Below, one piece after another: positions 35,571 to 44,143 of a DNA stretch of 64,000 nucleotides (position 1 is the stretch's first letter; the number at the start of each line of letters is the position of its first letter). The notes under the pieces were generated by a model. The model saw only the letters and a list, made by a program, of their open reading frames with translations, made no database searches and was not told the DNA's origin. This DNA is from CADEEL01 sp050246475 (GTDB lineage Bacteria; Pseudomonadota; Alphaproteobacteria; Caulobacterales; Aquidulcibacteraceae): contig JBFWVZ010000001.1 in NCBI GenBank assembly GCA_050246475.1, forward strand, positions 372,001 through 436,000. The letters are read 5' to 3'. The position numbers and the translations under genes were made by a program.

Positions 35571-36751
35571 CGCCTTCGCACTACGATGTCGTCATCATCG
35601 GCGCGGGTGCGGCAGGGCTCTTCTGCGCGATCCACGCGGGGCGGCGCGGGCGGCGCGTCCTGGTGCTGGAGCACAATGACGAGCCCGGCGCGAAGATTCT
35701 GATTTCCGGCGGCGGGCGTTGCAATTTCACCAATGTCGATGCGGCCAAACCGGAGCGATTCATCTCCGCCAACGCGCACTTTGCGCGCTCGGCGCTGACG
35801 CGCTTCACGCCGGTGGATTTCATCGCGCTCGTCGAGAAGCATCGCATCGGCCTCTACGAAAAGACGCTTGGGCAGCTTTTCTGCGAAGGGGCGGGCGCGG
35901 CCAAGAAGATCGTCCGCATGCTGCTCGATGAGTGTGCGGCAGCGCGCGTTCATGTGCGAACCGGCATACGCGTCGACGATGTGTCGAAAGCGGATCGGTT
36001 TCACGTGGAGACAAGCGCGGGCGCGATGACATGCGACGCGCTTGTGCTCGCGAGCGGCGGGCTCTCGATTCCAAAGATGGGCGCGAGCGATTTTTCACAC
36101 CGGGCCGCAATGCAATTCGGGCTGCCGATCGTCGATCCCCGGCCTGGCCTCGTCCCGCTTACATTCGGCGCGGGCGATCTCGCCTGGATGAAGCCGCTGG
36201 CGGGTGTCTCGGCGCCTGTCATCGCGCGTGCGGGCGGCGCGTCGTTCAGTGAAGCCGCGCTCTTTACGCACCGCGGGCTTTCAGGCCCGGCGATCCTGCA
36301 AGCGTCTTCCTATTGGCGCGAAGGGGAAGCGATCACGCTCGATTGGCTGCCGGATCACGACGAGAGCGTGCTTGCGGAGAAGAAGCGCGCGCGCCCCAAG
36401 GCGCTCATCAAGACCGTGCTCGCGGAGCTCATTCCAGCGCGGCTTGCGGAGGCGCTGGCGGCGGCGGCGCCGCAGGGACCGCTTGGCGAACTGAAGGACC
36501 AAGCGCTCATTGAGGCCGCGCGTTCGCTCAAGGCGCAGCGGATCAGTCCAATCGGCACGGAGGGGTACGCAAAGGCTGAAGTCACCGTTGGCGGCGTGGA
36601 CACGAACGCGCTTTCGCAACAGACAATGGCGGCAAAGTCCGTGCCCGGCCTTTTCGTCATCGGCGAAGCCGTTGACGTCACGGGCTGGCTTGGCGGGTAC
36701 AATTTTCAATGGGCGTGGGCGAGCGGATGGGCGGCGGGGCAGGCGGCGTAA
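35567..36751 (+). CDS. FAD-binding oxidoreductase of the HI0933/YhiN family
   Basis: The 394-residue flavoprotein begins with a Rossmann FAD-binding loop (VVIIGAGAAGLFCAIHAGRRG), then EPGAKILISGGGRCNFTN, a hallmark of the HI0933/BaiN family. Later hallmark segments are GLSIPKMGASDF, FTHRGLSGPAILQ and the C-terminal FAD loop GLFVIGEAVDVTGWLGGYNFQWAW. Members are annotated as flavoproteins of uncertain substrate. The GTG at 35567 overlaps the oxygenase stop. Confidence 0.93.
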   Translation: MTPSHYDVVIIGAGAAGLFCAIHAGRRGRRVLVLEHNDEPGAKILISGGGRCNFTNVDAAKPERFISANAHFARSALTRFTPVDFIALVEKHRIGLYEKTLGQLFCEGAGAAKKIVRMLLDECAAARVHVRTGIRVDDVSKADRFHVETSAGAMTCDALVLASGGLSIPKMGASDFSHRAAMQFGLPIVDPRPGLVPLTFGAGDLAWMKPLAGVSAPVIARAGGASFSEAALFTHRGLSGPAILQASSYWREGEAITLDWLPDHDESVLAEKKRARPKALIKTVLAELIPARLAEALAAAAPQGPLGELKDQALIEAARSLKAQRISPIGTEGYAKAEVTVGGVDTNALSQQTMAAKSVPGLFVIGEAVDVTGWLGGYNFQWAWASGWAAGQAA

Positions 36752-37170
36752 GGCTCGAAGCCATCGAGGCAAGCATCGACGCGGTCTCGGCGCGCGGCGA
36801 TCCGACCGCGCTCATCTATGCCAAGCTCTTCGCCGCGCATCCGGAGACGGAGGCGCTTTTTGCGCGCGACGCGTCGGGCCAAGTCCGGGGCCACATGCTC
36901 TACGAAGCGCTCGAAGCGGTGCGTGATCTCGCGGGGGCGCGAACCTATGCGCCGCACTGGATCGCGTCCGAATACGTCAATCACCAGCAAATGCAGGTTC
37001 CCGCTCATCTCTTCGCACGCTTCTTCGACGCCATCGCGGACGCCTTGGAGGAGAGTCTCGGAGAATCGTGGACGCCGGCCATGGCGGGGGCGTGGGCGGG
37101 CGTGCGCGCGGATGTCGCGGCGCTCATCGAAGAGCGAGACGCACTTGGCGCTTCCTCCCAAGGGATTTGA
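36727..37170 (+). CDS. Single-domain globin
   Basis: The 147-residue protein has globin features: the CD-region Phe (HPETEALFARDASGQVRGHML), a helical E-F region, and a C-terminal helix pattern (QVPAHLFARFFDAIADALEESLGESWTPAMAGAWAGV) like flavohaemoglobin-type globins, with candidate haem-proximal His in YVNHQQM. No reductase domain follows, so it may bind O2 or NO without its own flavin domain. The ATG at 36727 lies inside the previous gene; an ATG at 36709 would add six residues. It ends 67 bases before chvI. Confidence 0.82.
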   Translation: MGGGAGGVRLEAIEASIDAVSARGDPTALIYAKLFAAHPETEALFARDASGQVRGHMLYEALEAVRDLAGARTYAPHWIASEYVNHQQMQVPAHLFARFFDAIADALEESLGESWTPAMAGAWAGVRADVAALIEERDALGASSQGI

Positions 37171-37237
37171 TGCGCCGCCCCAAACCGCTATATCTGGCCC
37201 CAGTTCCGCCGTGATCGGCGCCCTCTCTCCAAGTAGC

Positions 37238-37939
37238 ATGATGCCCACCATCGCCCTGGTCGACGACGACGAGAACATCCTGGCTTCCTTGAAGATTTTC
37301 TTCGAGGCGGAAGGCTACACCGTGCGCAGCTTCACCGACGGCTCGGCCGCGCTCACGGCGCTCACCGAGACGCCCCCGGATGTGGCCATTCTCGACATCA
37401 AGATGCCGCGGATGGACGGCGTCGAAGTGTTGCGCCGTCTGCGGCAGACATCGAACATGCCGGTCATTTTCCTCACGTCGAAGGACGACGAGATGGACGA
37501 GGTTGTCGGCTTCAATGTCGGCGCCGACGATTACATCACGAAGCCGTTCTCGCAGCGCCTGCTCAATGAGCGCGTCAAGGCGCTGCTCAGGCGCGCGCGC
37601 GGCGGCGCGGCGGGACCCGGCGAAAACGCCGACAAGAAGACGATCGTGCGCGGGCAGCTGACGCTCGATCCAAACCGCCATGCCTGCACGTGGAAAGGGG
37701 AGGCCGTAAGGCTCACCGTCACCGAGTTTCTCATCCTTCAGGCGCTCGCGCAGAGGCCAGGCTACGTGAAGAGCCGCGATCAATTGATGGACGCGGCTTA
37801 CGACGACCAAGTCTATGTGGACGACAGAACGATCGATTCCCACATCAAGCGCCTGCGCAAGAAATTCCGCGAACGGGACGAATCCTTCGACGCAATCGAA
37901 ACGCTTTATGGCGTCGGTTATCGATACAACGAGGCCTGA
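37238..37939 (+). CDS. chvI: OmpR-family response regulator ChvI
   Basis: ChvI is the DNA-binding partner of the ChvG kinase, which in alphaproteobacteria responds to envelope or acid stress. The 233 residues contain a receiver domain with phospho-acceptor Asp53 (ILDIKMPRMDG), the Thr (FLTSKDDE), the Lys (YITKPFS), and a winged-helix DNA-binding domain (LTVTEFLILQALAQRPG, DDRTIDSHIKRLRKKF, YGVGYRY). ATG 37238 is followed directly by a second ATG at 37241. The gene overlaps chvG by 32 bases. Confidence 0.94.
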   Translation: MMPTIALVDDDENILASLKIFFEAEGYTVRSFTDGSAALTALTETPPDVAILDIKMPRMDGVEVLRRLRQTSNMPVIFLTSKDDEMDEVVGFNVGADDYITKPFSQRLLNERVKALLRRARGGAAGPGENADKKTIVRGQLTLDPNRHACTWKGEAVRLTVTEFLILQALAQRPGYVKSRDQLMDAAYDDQVYVDDRTIDSHIKRLRKKFRERDESFDAIETLYGVGYRYNEA

Positions 37940-39620
37940 GGCCGGGGCGGGCGCGCCCAGCCAAACCGAGACGGCGCGCGAGCGTGCGAGCCTCGTGCAG
38001 CGCACGCGCGGGCTTTTCCGTTCGCGCATCACGCGGCTCATCTTCGTCTGCAATTTCATCGGGCTCTTCGTGCTTCTGATCGGGGCGCTGCTGCTCTCGG
38101 AAACGCGCACGCGGCTCACGCAGGCGCAGTATCAGGCGCTGCAGCGGCAGGGCGAGCTCATCGCCAACATCCTCGTGGCCTCGGCGACCTTGCCGGGCGA
38201 TCCCGAACCCGTCGTGCTGGAGGCGGACGCGCGCAATGTGCTCCACCAACTCGTGTTGGCCGAGCAGGCGCGCCGCGGCGGTGGGGACGATGCGCCGCGC
38301 GTGCGGCTCTTTGGAGCGGACGGGCGCATCATCGCCGACACCGACGTGCTCGCGGGGATCGTCGATCAGAGCGAATTGGCGCCTCTTGAGGAGCGGGCCG
38401 GCGTGCAGGGCTCGATCCGCGCGGTCGAGCGGGCGACGCGGAATATCGAAACGCTCCGGCTGACGCCCTGGCGGGCGACCATCAGCCTCGAAGACGCGCG
38501 GCGCGAAGCGCTGCGCGGCCAAGCCGGCAAGGGCCAAATGCTCAACGAACGCGGCGAGCGGGTTGTGCTCGTCTCGGTGCCGCTCCGGCGCGTGCAAGCC
38601 GTGCTCGGCTTCGTCACGCTCGAAAGCGCGGACGTGGAGCGCATTCTCCTTGCCGAGCGGCTGGGGCTCTTGCCGTTCGTGATCGCTGCGGCGCTGGTGA
38701 CCTGTCTTGCATCGACGCTGCTCGCGCTCTTCATCGCCAATCCGTTGCGCAAGCTCGCCTACGCGGCGGATCGCCTGCGCGTAACGGGGGCGACGCGGCT
38801 GCGCCTGCCTGAGGCGACGAATCGCAAGGACGAGATCGGCGATCTGGCGCTCTCGCTCGAGCAGATGACGGAGGCGCTGGCCGACCGCATCGATCTCAAC
38901 GAGCGCTTCGCCGCGGATGTCTCTCACGAGATCAAGAACCCACTCGCTTCGATCCGCTCGGCCGTCGATACGGTGCGTGCGATCAAGGATCCCGACCAGC
39001 AGGCGCGGCTGCTCGCGATCATCGCGCAGGACGCCAACCGGCTTGACCGGCTCATCACCGACATCGCGCGCGCCACGCGCATCGACGCGGAAACGGCGCG
39101 CGCCGAGTTCGAGCGGGTCGATCTAGAGCGCCTCGCTGGCGACCTTGCGCGCGCCTACAATGACGGCGCGGCGGACCAAGGCGGCGTGCGGGTGCTGTTC
39201 GAAGGCTCCGGCGAGGGTGAAGCCGTCGTGCGGGGGCAAACGGGGCCGCTCGGCCAAGTGTTCAGCAACCTCATCGACAATGCGCGCTCCTTCAGCCCGG
39301 CGGACGGCGCGGTGCGGGTCAAGGTCTCGATCGAACGGCGGCGCGAAGGCGCTTTCGCGCGCGCGGCGGTGGAGGACGAGGGCCCCGGCATACCGGGGGA
39401 GAATCTGGAGACGATTTTCGAGCGCTTCTACACCGAGCGGCCCAAGGGAGCCGCCTTCGGCGGCAATTCAGGGCTCGGTCTCTCCATTGCGCGCGGAATC
39501 GTGGAACAGCACCGCGGGCGCATCTGGGCGGAGAACATTTCCGGGCCCAGCGGGCGCCCTTGCGGCGCCCGGTTGGTGGTGGAGCTGCCTGTGGCGGGAA
39601 GCGCACGCCCGCACTTTTGA
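37908..39620 (+). CDS. chvG: Sensor histidine kinase ChvG
   Basis: The 570-residue kinase has a cytoplasmic N-terminus, a membrane helix (LIFVCNFIGLFVLLIGALLL), a periplasmic sensor of about 230 residues, a second helix (FVIAAALVTCLASTLLALF), a HAMP linker, and the kinase core: His340 in VSHEIKNPLASIRSA, N-box NLIDNARSFSPADG, G1 DEGPGIPG, and GLGLSIARGIVEQHRGRI. It pairs with ChvI, whose gene overlaps the chosen ATG at 37908. A short inverted repeat spans its stop codon. Confidence 0.94.
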   Translation: MASVIDTTRPEAGAGAPSQTETARERASLVQRTRGLFRSRITRLIFVCNFIGLFVLLIGALLLSETRTRLTQAQYQALQRQGELIANILVASATLPGDPEPVVLEADARNVLHQLVLAEQARRGGGDDAPRVRLFGADGRIIADTDVLAGIVDQSELAPLEERAGVQGSIRAVERATRNIETLRLTPWRATISLEDARREALRGQAGKGQMLNERGERVVLVSVPLRRVQAVLGFVTLESADVERILLAERLGLLPFVIAAALVTCLASTLLALFIANPLRKLAYAADRLRVTGATRLRLPEATNRKDEIGDLALSLEQMTEALADRIDLNERFAADVSHEIKNPLASIRSAVDTVRAIKDPDQQARLLAIIAQDANRLDRLITDIARATRIDAETARAEFERVDLERLAGDLARAYNDGAADQGGVRVLFEGSGEGEAVVRGQTGPLGQVFSNLIDNARSFSPADGAVRVKVSIERRREGAFARAAVEDEGPGIPGENLETIFERFYTERPKGAAFGGNSGLGLSIARGIVEQHRGRIWAENISGPSGRPCGARLVVELPVAGSARPHF

Positions 39621-39760
39621 TTGGCGTGGGGCGGGCCAATCGGTCACACCCGCTGCCCAAGACTGCTTTTTTCGCATATGCAAAAGACTATGCTTACGCA
39701 AACGGCAAGCGCGCGGCGGGAGATCGCGCCAGCCTCACGAAGCGCCTCGGGGAGCTGCCG

Positions 39761-40171
39761 ATGATCGGCGTCGTGGTCGTCTCGCACGGCCAGTTGGCGG
39801 AGGAATTCCTTTCCGCCGGAGAGCACGTCCTAGGGCCGCAGCGCCAGATGCGCGCGGTGGCCATCGGCCCCGATGACGACATGGAGGCCAAGCGCGCGGA
39901 GATTCTGAACGCCGTGCGCCACGTCGATGACGGCTCCGGCGTCATCATCCTCACCGACATGTTCGGCGGCACGCCCTCCAACCTTGCGATCTCGGCGATC
40001 TATGAAGGCGACGGGCGCATCGAGGTTATCGCGGGGGTCAATCTGCCGATGCTGATCAAACTCGGCGAAGTGCGGGACCGCGCGTCGCTGGAAGAGGCGG
40101 CCATGCAGGCGCAGGAGGCGGGGCGGCACTACATCCGCATCGCCTCCGCGGAGTTGGCGAGCGGCGTCTGA
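39761..40171 (+). CDS. Mannose-type PTS EIIA domain protein
   Basis: The 136-residue EIIA-Man protein carries the phospho-acceptor His9 (VVVVSHGQLAEE) and the family pattern GVIILTDMFGGTPSNLA and EVIAGVNLPMLIKL. In alphaproteobacteria such proteins act in PTS-based regulation rather than sugar import. The ATG has GGGGAG upstream. The 140 bases after chvG, where hprK usually lies, contain no reading frame resembling HPr kinase, though they hold an AT-rich patch (CGCATATGCAAAAGACTATGC). Confidence 0.92.
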   Translation: MIGVVVVSHGQLAEEFLSAGEHVLGPQRQMRAVAIGPDDDMEAKRAEILNAVRHVDDGSGVIILTDMFGGTPSNLAISAIYEGDGRIEVIAGVNLPMLIKLGEVRDRASLEEAAMQAQEAGRHYIRIASAELASGV

Positions 40172-40172
40172 G

Positions 40173-40442
40173 GTGCCAACGCGGCGGCTGGAAATCGTCA
40201 ATCAGCGCGGGCTGCACGCACGCGCTTCGCGCAAGCTTGCCGAACTCGCCATCGTCTATGACGCGGCTATCACGATACGCCGCGAGGAGGATGAGGCCGA
40301 CGCTACGTCGCTGATGGATCTCATGATGCTCGGCGCGGGACGCGGCGCCGAGATCGTGGTGGAAGCGGAGGGGCCGCAGGCCGAAGAGGCGCTTGACGCC
40401 ATCGCGCGGCTCGTTGCTGACAGGTTCGGCGAGGGCGAATGA
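40173..40442 (+). CDS. ptsH: HPr phosphocarrier protein
   Basis: The 89-residue HPr has the phospho-acceptor His15 (NQRGLHARAS) and a Ser at position 46 (EADATSLMDLMML), the site that HPr kinase would phosphorylate. It starts with a GTG one base after the EIIA stop. It probably relays phosphate from an EI enzyme encoded elsewhere to the EIIA. It could be called ptsO/npr in Ntr-type nomenclature. Confidence 0.93.
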   Translation: MPTRRLEIVNQRGLHARASRKLAELAIVYDAAITIRREEDEADATSLMDLMMLGAGRGAEIVVEAEGPQAEEALDAIARLVADRFGEGE

Positions 40443-40521
40443 GGCCGGCGGCTAGGCGGGGAAAGCCAGTTGCGGCACAATCATTGCGCGCTTGGGGAAG
40501 CGCGGACCGTTAGGGGTTTCG

Positions 40522-41208
40522 ATGCTCGTCTGGGCGACGCGAAGACTGCCGCAAGCCGTCGCCCGCGCGCTCATTCTTGCCGGGCTCTTCGTGCTGGTCG
40601 TGGTGCTGCAGACCGGCTTCACCAGCGGGCTCAGGGCGGCGGGCCTGCCTGCTGGGCTGGCGCTCGGGCTATCGGGCCTTCTGGTTCTCAGCGTCGTGCT
40701 GCTCATCAATTGGCGCTTGCAGGCGGCGGCGCGCGCGCGGGCGGAAGCGCTTGAAGAGGCGCGCTCCGCCCAAGGCCTGCCGGATGGACCGTGCTGTGTG
40801 GTCTGGCGCGGGCAATCCGGGGAAGTCACGGGCGCATTCGACATGCCGTGGACGGCGCGGGACGATTTTCGCATCATTTACCCACAGGCGGCGAAGGCGC
40901 TGGGGATCGAGGGCGTCGCGATCGTCGAGTTCGAGATCTCAGCAGATGGGCGGGCCAAAAATCTCGCCTGCACCGACGTCTGGCCGAGCGACGTGTTCTA
41001 TCGTGCGGCCGCGGCGGCGCTCGGCGAGGCGCGGTTCGAGCTCAAATGGGGCGCGGACGCCCGGTTCGGCGCAACCTACCGGATTCCGTTCGTGTTTCGC
41101 ATCGCTGGCGCCGCCGGGATCAAGGACGCGGGCGCCAAGGCCCGGCCCAAGCGCCCGATCCTCGAAGCCGCGGCCGGGGCGGTGGAGCGGATGCGCCAGC
41201 GCGCCTGA
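40522..41208 (+). CDS. Membrane protein with TonB C-terminal-like domain
   Basis: The 228-residue protein has two membrane helices near the N-terminus (ALILAGLFVLVVVLQTGF and GLALGLSGLLVLSVVLLIN), a short charged linker, and a domain of about 90 residues with the TonB C-terminal pattern (IYPQAAKALGIEGVAIVEFEISADGRAKN, FYRAAAAALGEARFE). Canonical TonB has one helix and a Pro-rich periplasmic span; both differ here. It may be a TonB-like envelope protein not acting as energy transducer. I chose the ATG at 40522 behind GGGG, over a TTG at 40492. Confidence 0.77.
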   Translation: MLVWATRRLPQAVARALILAGLFVLVVVLQTGFTSGLRAAGLPAGLALGLSGLLVLSVVLLINWRLQAAARARAEALEEARSAQGLPDGPCCVVWRGQSGEVTGAFDMPWTARDDFRIIYPQAAKALGIEGVAIVEFEISADGRAKNLACTDVWPSDVFYRAAAAALGEARFELKWGADARFGATYRIPFVFRIAGAAGIKDAGAKARPKRPILEAAAGAVERMRQRA

Positions 41209-41243
41209 AAAGTCACGCTTAACCAGACATCAAGAGGGATGAG

Positions 41244-41258
41244 CGTCCTTTAAGGACG
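41244..41258. promoter_or_regulatory. Palindrome upstream of the DivL-like kinase gene
   Basis: CGTCCTT-T-AAGGACG is an inverted repeat with 7-bp arms around one base, in the 127-base gap before the kinase gene. A TTAACCAG sequence (41219-41226), one mismatch from a CtrA half-site, lies 18 bases upstream. Either could regulate the kinase gene, but neither is proven. Confidence 0.4.
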
Positions 41259-41335
41259 GCCCGTTTCCTTTGTCCGCCGCGTGCGGGACCATGCCGCGCG
41301 CCGTGTGCGCGATTCGCGGGCGCGAAGAGGGATTT

Positions 41336-43798
41336 ATGGACGTCGGCTCTGCTGCATTCATGGCCGCCGCGGGCTCGGCCGCGATCGGGCTGGCGGCGCT
41401 TCTGTGGGCCATCCGGGTGACCGACGGCGCGCGCGGGGCGCTGGCGCTGGCGAAGGAGCGGATCCGCGAGTTGGAAGACAAACTGGCGCGGGCGGACGCC
41501 ATTCTCGGTTCGCATCCCGGCGTGGTGTTGGTGTGGGAGGAGGCGCAGCCGCCGCGCGACGACACCGATTGGGGGGCGCCCAGGCTCTATGGCGCGCCCT
41601 TGGCGCTGGCGAGCCTGCTGCGCTTCTCCGACGCAACCGCTTCGGCCGATTCCGGGGTGCGGATCGTTCAGGGGCTTTCCAATTTCGAAGCGCAGGACGC
41701 AACGGGCGCGACGACGCGGCTGGCCAATGCGGTGGCGCGTCTGCGCCGCGACGGGGCGCCTTTCTCGCTCACCGTTTCGACGCCCACGGGCGTGTTCATC
41801 GAAGTCGATGGGCGTACGGCGGGCGCGCGCGTCATCGTCTGGATTCTCGATGCAAGCGTGCGCGGCGTCGAGGAAAGCGGCGCGCGCGGGCGGCTTGAGG
41901 AGGCGCGCCAGGTCATTGCACGCGATCCGGCGGCCTTCTTGGAGATGCTTTCCGGTTCGCCGTTCATGGCGTGGCGCGTCAACGCGGCGCTGAAGCTGGA
42001 GTGGGCCAACGGTGCATATCTGGAGGCCCTGGAGCAAAAGGCGCTGGAGCACGCAATCGACCGCAATCTCTCGCTCGATGCCGCGGCGGCCGATCAAGCC
42101 AAGCGCGTGATCGAAACGGGCGAGCGGATCGACGAGGTGCGCTACACAGTCATCAAGGGCGAGCGGCGCGCGCTGCGCATCGCTATGGGGCCGGTGGGCG
42201 GGGGCGCAGCCGCGGTCGCGGTGGACATCACCGAAGGCGAGGCCGCGCGAGACGCGCTCACGCGGCAGGCCAAAGCGCACGACGAAACGCTCAACCATTT
42301 GGCCGAGGGCGTGGCCGTCTTCGGGGCCGACAAACGGCTCGTCTTCCATAACCGCGCGTTCGAAGAAATGTGGGAGCTCGATCCCGCCTTCCTGATGGAA
42401 CGGCCCTCACACGCGGCGTGGCTCGATCATTTGAAGGAAAAGCGCCGGCTGCCGGCGCACGCAAACTATCCCGAATGGCGCGCCGGCGAACTCGCACTCT
42501 ATCAGGAGCTGGACAATCTGCCGGAAGCGCTTTGGGTGCTGCCGGACGGACGCACGCTGCGGGTCGCGCGGCAGCGCCATCCGCTTGGCGGCCTGCTCGT
42601 CGTCTTCAGCGACATCACCAACGAACTCACGCTGCGCAGCCAATACAATGCGCTCGTCGCGGTGCAGCGCGCCGCGCTCGACAAGCTCTACGAGGCCGTC
42701 GCCGTATTCGGGCTCGACGGGCGTCTGAAACTTCGCAACGCAGCCTTCGAGGCGATCTGGCAGCTTAGCCCCGATGCTCCGGAGACGGACGCTCCGTTCG
42801 ACACGGTGATCGAGGCGGTCGAAGGCCTTTTCCACGATCGCGGCGTCTGGGCGCAGATTCGCGCGCGCATCACCGATCCAAGCCCACAGGCGCGGCAGGA
42901 ATTCAGCGGCGAAATGCGCCGTTCGGACGGCAGCGTGCTGATTTTCGTGACGCGCCCCTTGCCGGACGGACAAACGCTCGTCGCTTTCCTTGACATCAGT
43001 GCGGCCAGGCGCGTGGAGGAAGCCTTGCGCGACCGCGCGGAAGCGTTCGAAGCGGCGGACCGGCTGAAGACCGAGTTCGTCCAGAACGTCTCGCATCAAC
43101 TGCGCAATCCGTTGAACGGCGTGCTGCTCGGCATGGACATGCTGTCGCGGGAATTGTTCGGACCGCTCAACGAGCGCCAGCAGGATCACGTCACCGGCAT
43201 GCTCGGCGCCGCGCAAGATCTCGACAAGCTCATCGAGAACATTCTGGAGCTGGCGGTCGTGGAGGCGGGCGAAGCCGAGCTCGATCTCTCAAGCGTCGAT
43301 CTCTACGGCGTGATCGATGAGGCCGCGGCAACGGCGATGACAAAGGCCGAGGATGCGGAAGTGCGCGTCGAGATCGAGTGCGATCCGAAGATCGGCGCGA
43401 TCGAGGCCGATCAGAAGCGCGTGCGGCAGATCCTCTTCAATCTCGTCTCGAACGCGATGCGGCACACCAAGGCGGGCGGCAGCGTCACGATCGGCGCCAA
43501 CCGCAGCGAGACCGGCGCCACGCTTTTCGTTTCCGACACAGGCGGGGGCATTCCCGTCGAGCAGCAGGCGATCGTGTTCGACAAGTTCCAAAGCCCGGAC
43601 AAGAGCGGCGCGGGCCTTGGGCTCGCGCTCGTGCGTTCGTTCGTCGATCTGCACGGGGGATGGGTGGCGCTGTCGAGCGAGCCCGGGCAGGGCACGACCG
43701 TCACCTGTCATTTCCCGATCGTCGCGCCGGCCGCTGTCTCGCCGCCGACGGCGCCGCCCGCCCCGAAGACGACGCGCTCGCGCAAGAAGGCGGCTTAA
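41336..43798 (+). CDS. DivL-like PAS-domain sensor histidine kinase
   Basis: The 820-residue kinase has one N-terminal membrane helix (AAAGSAAIGLAALLWAI), a coiled-coil-like stretch, several PAS-like domains (around FMAWRVNAALKLEWANGAYLEAL, LAEGVAVFGADKRLVFHNRAF, LYEAVAVFGLDGRLKLRNAAFE), and a kinase core with His587 (NVSHQLRNPLNG), N-box NLVSNAMRHTKAGG, DTGGGIP and GAGLGLALV. Layout and position next to the tsaE-amgK-murU-addBA cluster match Caulobacter DivL as I recall it. DivL there has Tyr in place of His; here a normal His is present, so it may be a working kinase. SD AGAGGG precedes the ATG at 41336. Confidence 0.88.
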   Translation: MDVGSAAFMAAAGSAAIGLAALLWAIRVTDGARGALALAKERIRELEDKLARADAILGSHPGVVLVWEEAQPPRDDTDWGAPRLYGAPLALASLLRFSDATASADSGVRIVQGLSNFEAQDATGATTRLANAVARLRRDGAPFSLTVSTPTGVFIEVDGRTAGARVIVWILDASVRGVEESGARGRLEEARQVIARDPAAFLEMLSGSPFMAWRVNAALKLEWANGAYLEALEQKALEHAIDRNLSLDAAAADQAKRVIETGERIDEVRYTVIKGERRALRIAMGPVGGGAAAVAVDITEGEAARDALTRQAKAHDETLNHLAEGVAVFGADKRLVFHNRAFEEMWELDPAFLMERPSHAAWLDHLKEKRRLPAHANYPEWRAGELALYQELDNLPEALWVLPDGRTLRVARQRHPLGGLLVVFSDITNELTLRSQYNALVAVQRAALDKLYEAVAVFGLDGRLKLRNAAFEAIWQLSPDAPETDAPFDTVIEAVEGLFHDRGVWAQIRARITDPSPQARQEFSGEMRRSDGSVLIFVTRPLPDGQTLVAFLDISAARRVEEALRDRAEAFEAADRLKTEFVQNVSHQLRNPLNGVLLGMDMLSRELFGPLNERQQDHVTGMLGAAQDLDKLIENILELAVVEAGEAELDLSSVDLYGVIDEAAATAMTKAEDAEVRVEIECDPKIGAIEADQKRVRQILFNLVSNAMRHTKAGGSVTIGANRSETGATLFVSDTGGGIPVEQQAIVFDKFQSPDKSGAGLGLALVRSFVDLHGGWVALSSEPGQGTTVTCHFPIVAPAAVSPPTAPPAPKTTRSRKKAA

Positions 43799-43802
43799 GC
43801 GC

Positions 43803-44123
43803 CTAGTGCTGGCTCTTGGGCATGCGCACGCGCAAGCCATCTAGCGCGGCGGTCACCTTGATCTGGCAGGAGAGGCGCGAGTTCGTCTCCACGTCGTTGG
43901 CGAAGTCGAGCATGGATTGCTCCATGCTGGAGGCTTCGCCGGTGCGATCGAGGAAAGCCTCATCGACATAGACGTGGCAGGTCGCGCAGGCGCAGGCGCC
44001 GCCGCAATCGGCGTCGATGCCCGGGATGCCGTGCTTGATGGCGCCTTCCATGACGGATTGGCCTTCCGGCACGTCGATCTCGTGCTCTTTGCCGGTGTGC
44101 TCGATGTAGATGATTTTCGGCAT
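43803..44123 (-). CDS. Adrenodoxin-type 2Fe-2S ferredoxin
   Basis: The 106-residue ferredoxin has the adrenodoxin-type cluster pattern C40-x5-C46-x2-C49-x36-C86 (DADCGGACACATCHVYV and RLSCQI). It carries one electron at a time, here probably from the reductase encoded just upstream. The ATG at 44123 gives the usual N-terminus (MPKIIYIEH); a GTG at 44147, overlapping the reductase stop (GTGA), would add eight residues. Partner oxygenases could be the Rieske enzyme at 34455-35570 or a P450 elsewhere. Confidence 0.93.
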   Translation of the reverse strand: MPKIIYIEHTGKEHEIDVPEGQSVMEGAIKHGIPGIDADCGGACACATCHVYVDEAFLDRTGEASSMEQSMLDFANDVETNSRLSCQIKVTAALDGLRVRMPKSQH

Positions 44124-44143
44124 TCCTGCGGGTGCTCCTCGCG

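Noticed and set aside
39619..39641. 7-bp inverted repeat GATTGGC/GCCAATC spanning the chvG stop as terminator
   Set aside because: No U-tract follows closely and the stem is short, so it was not listed as a feature.
39621..39760. Remnant of hprK between chvG and the EIIA gene
   Set aside because: Only 140 bases; no translated frame resembles the HPr kinase P-loop or signature.
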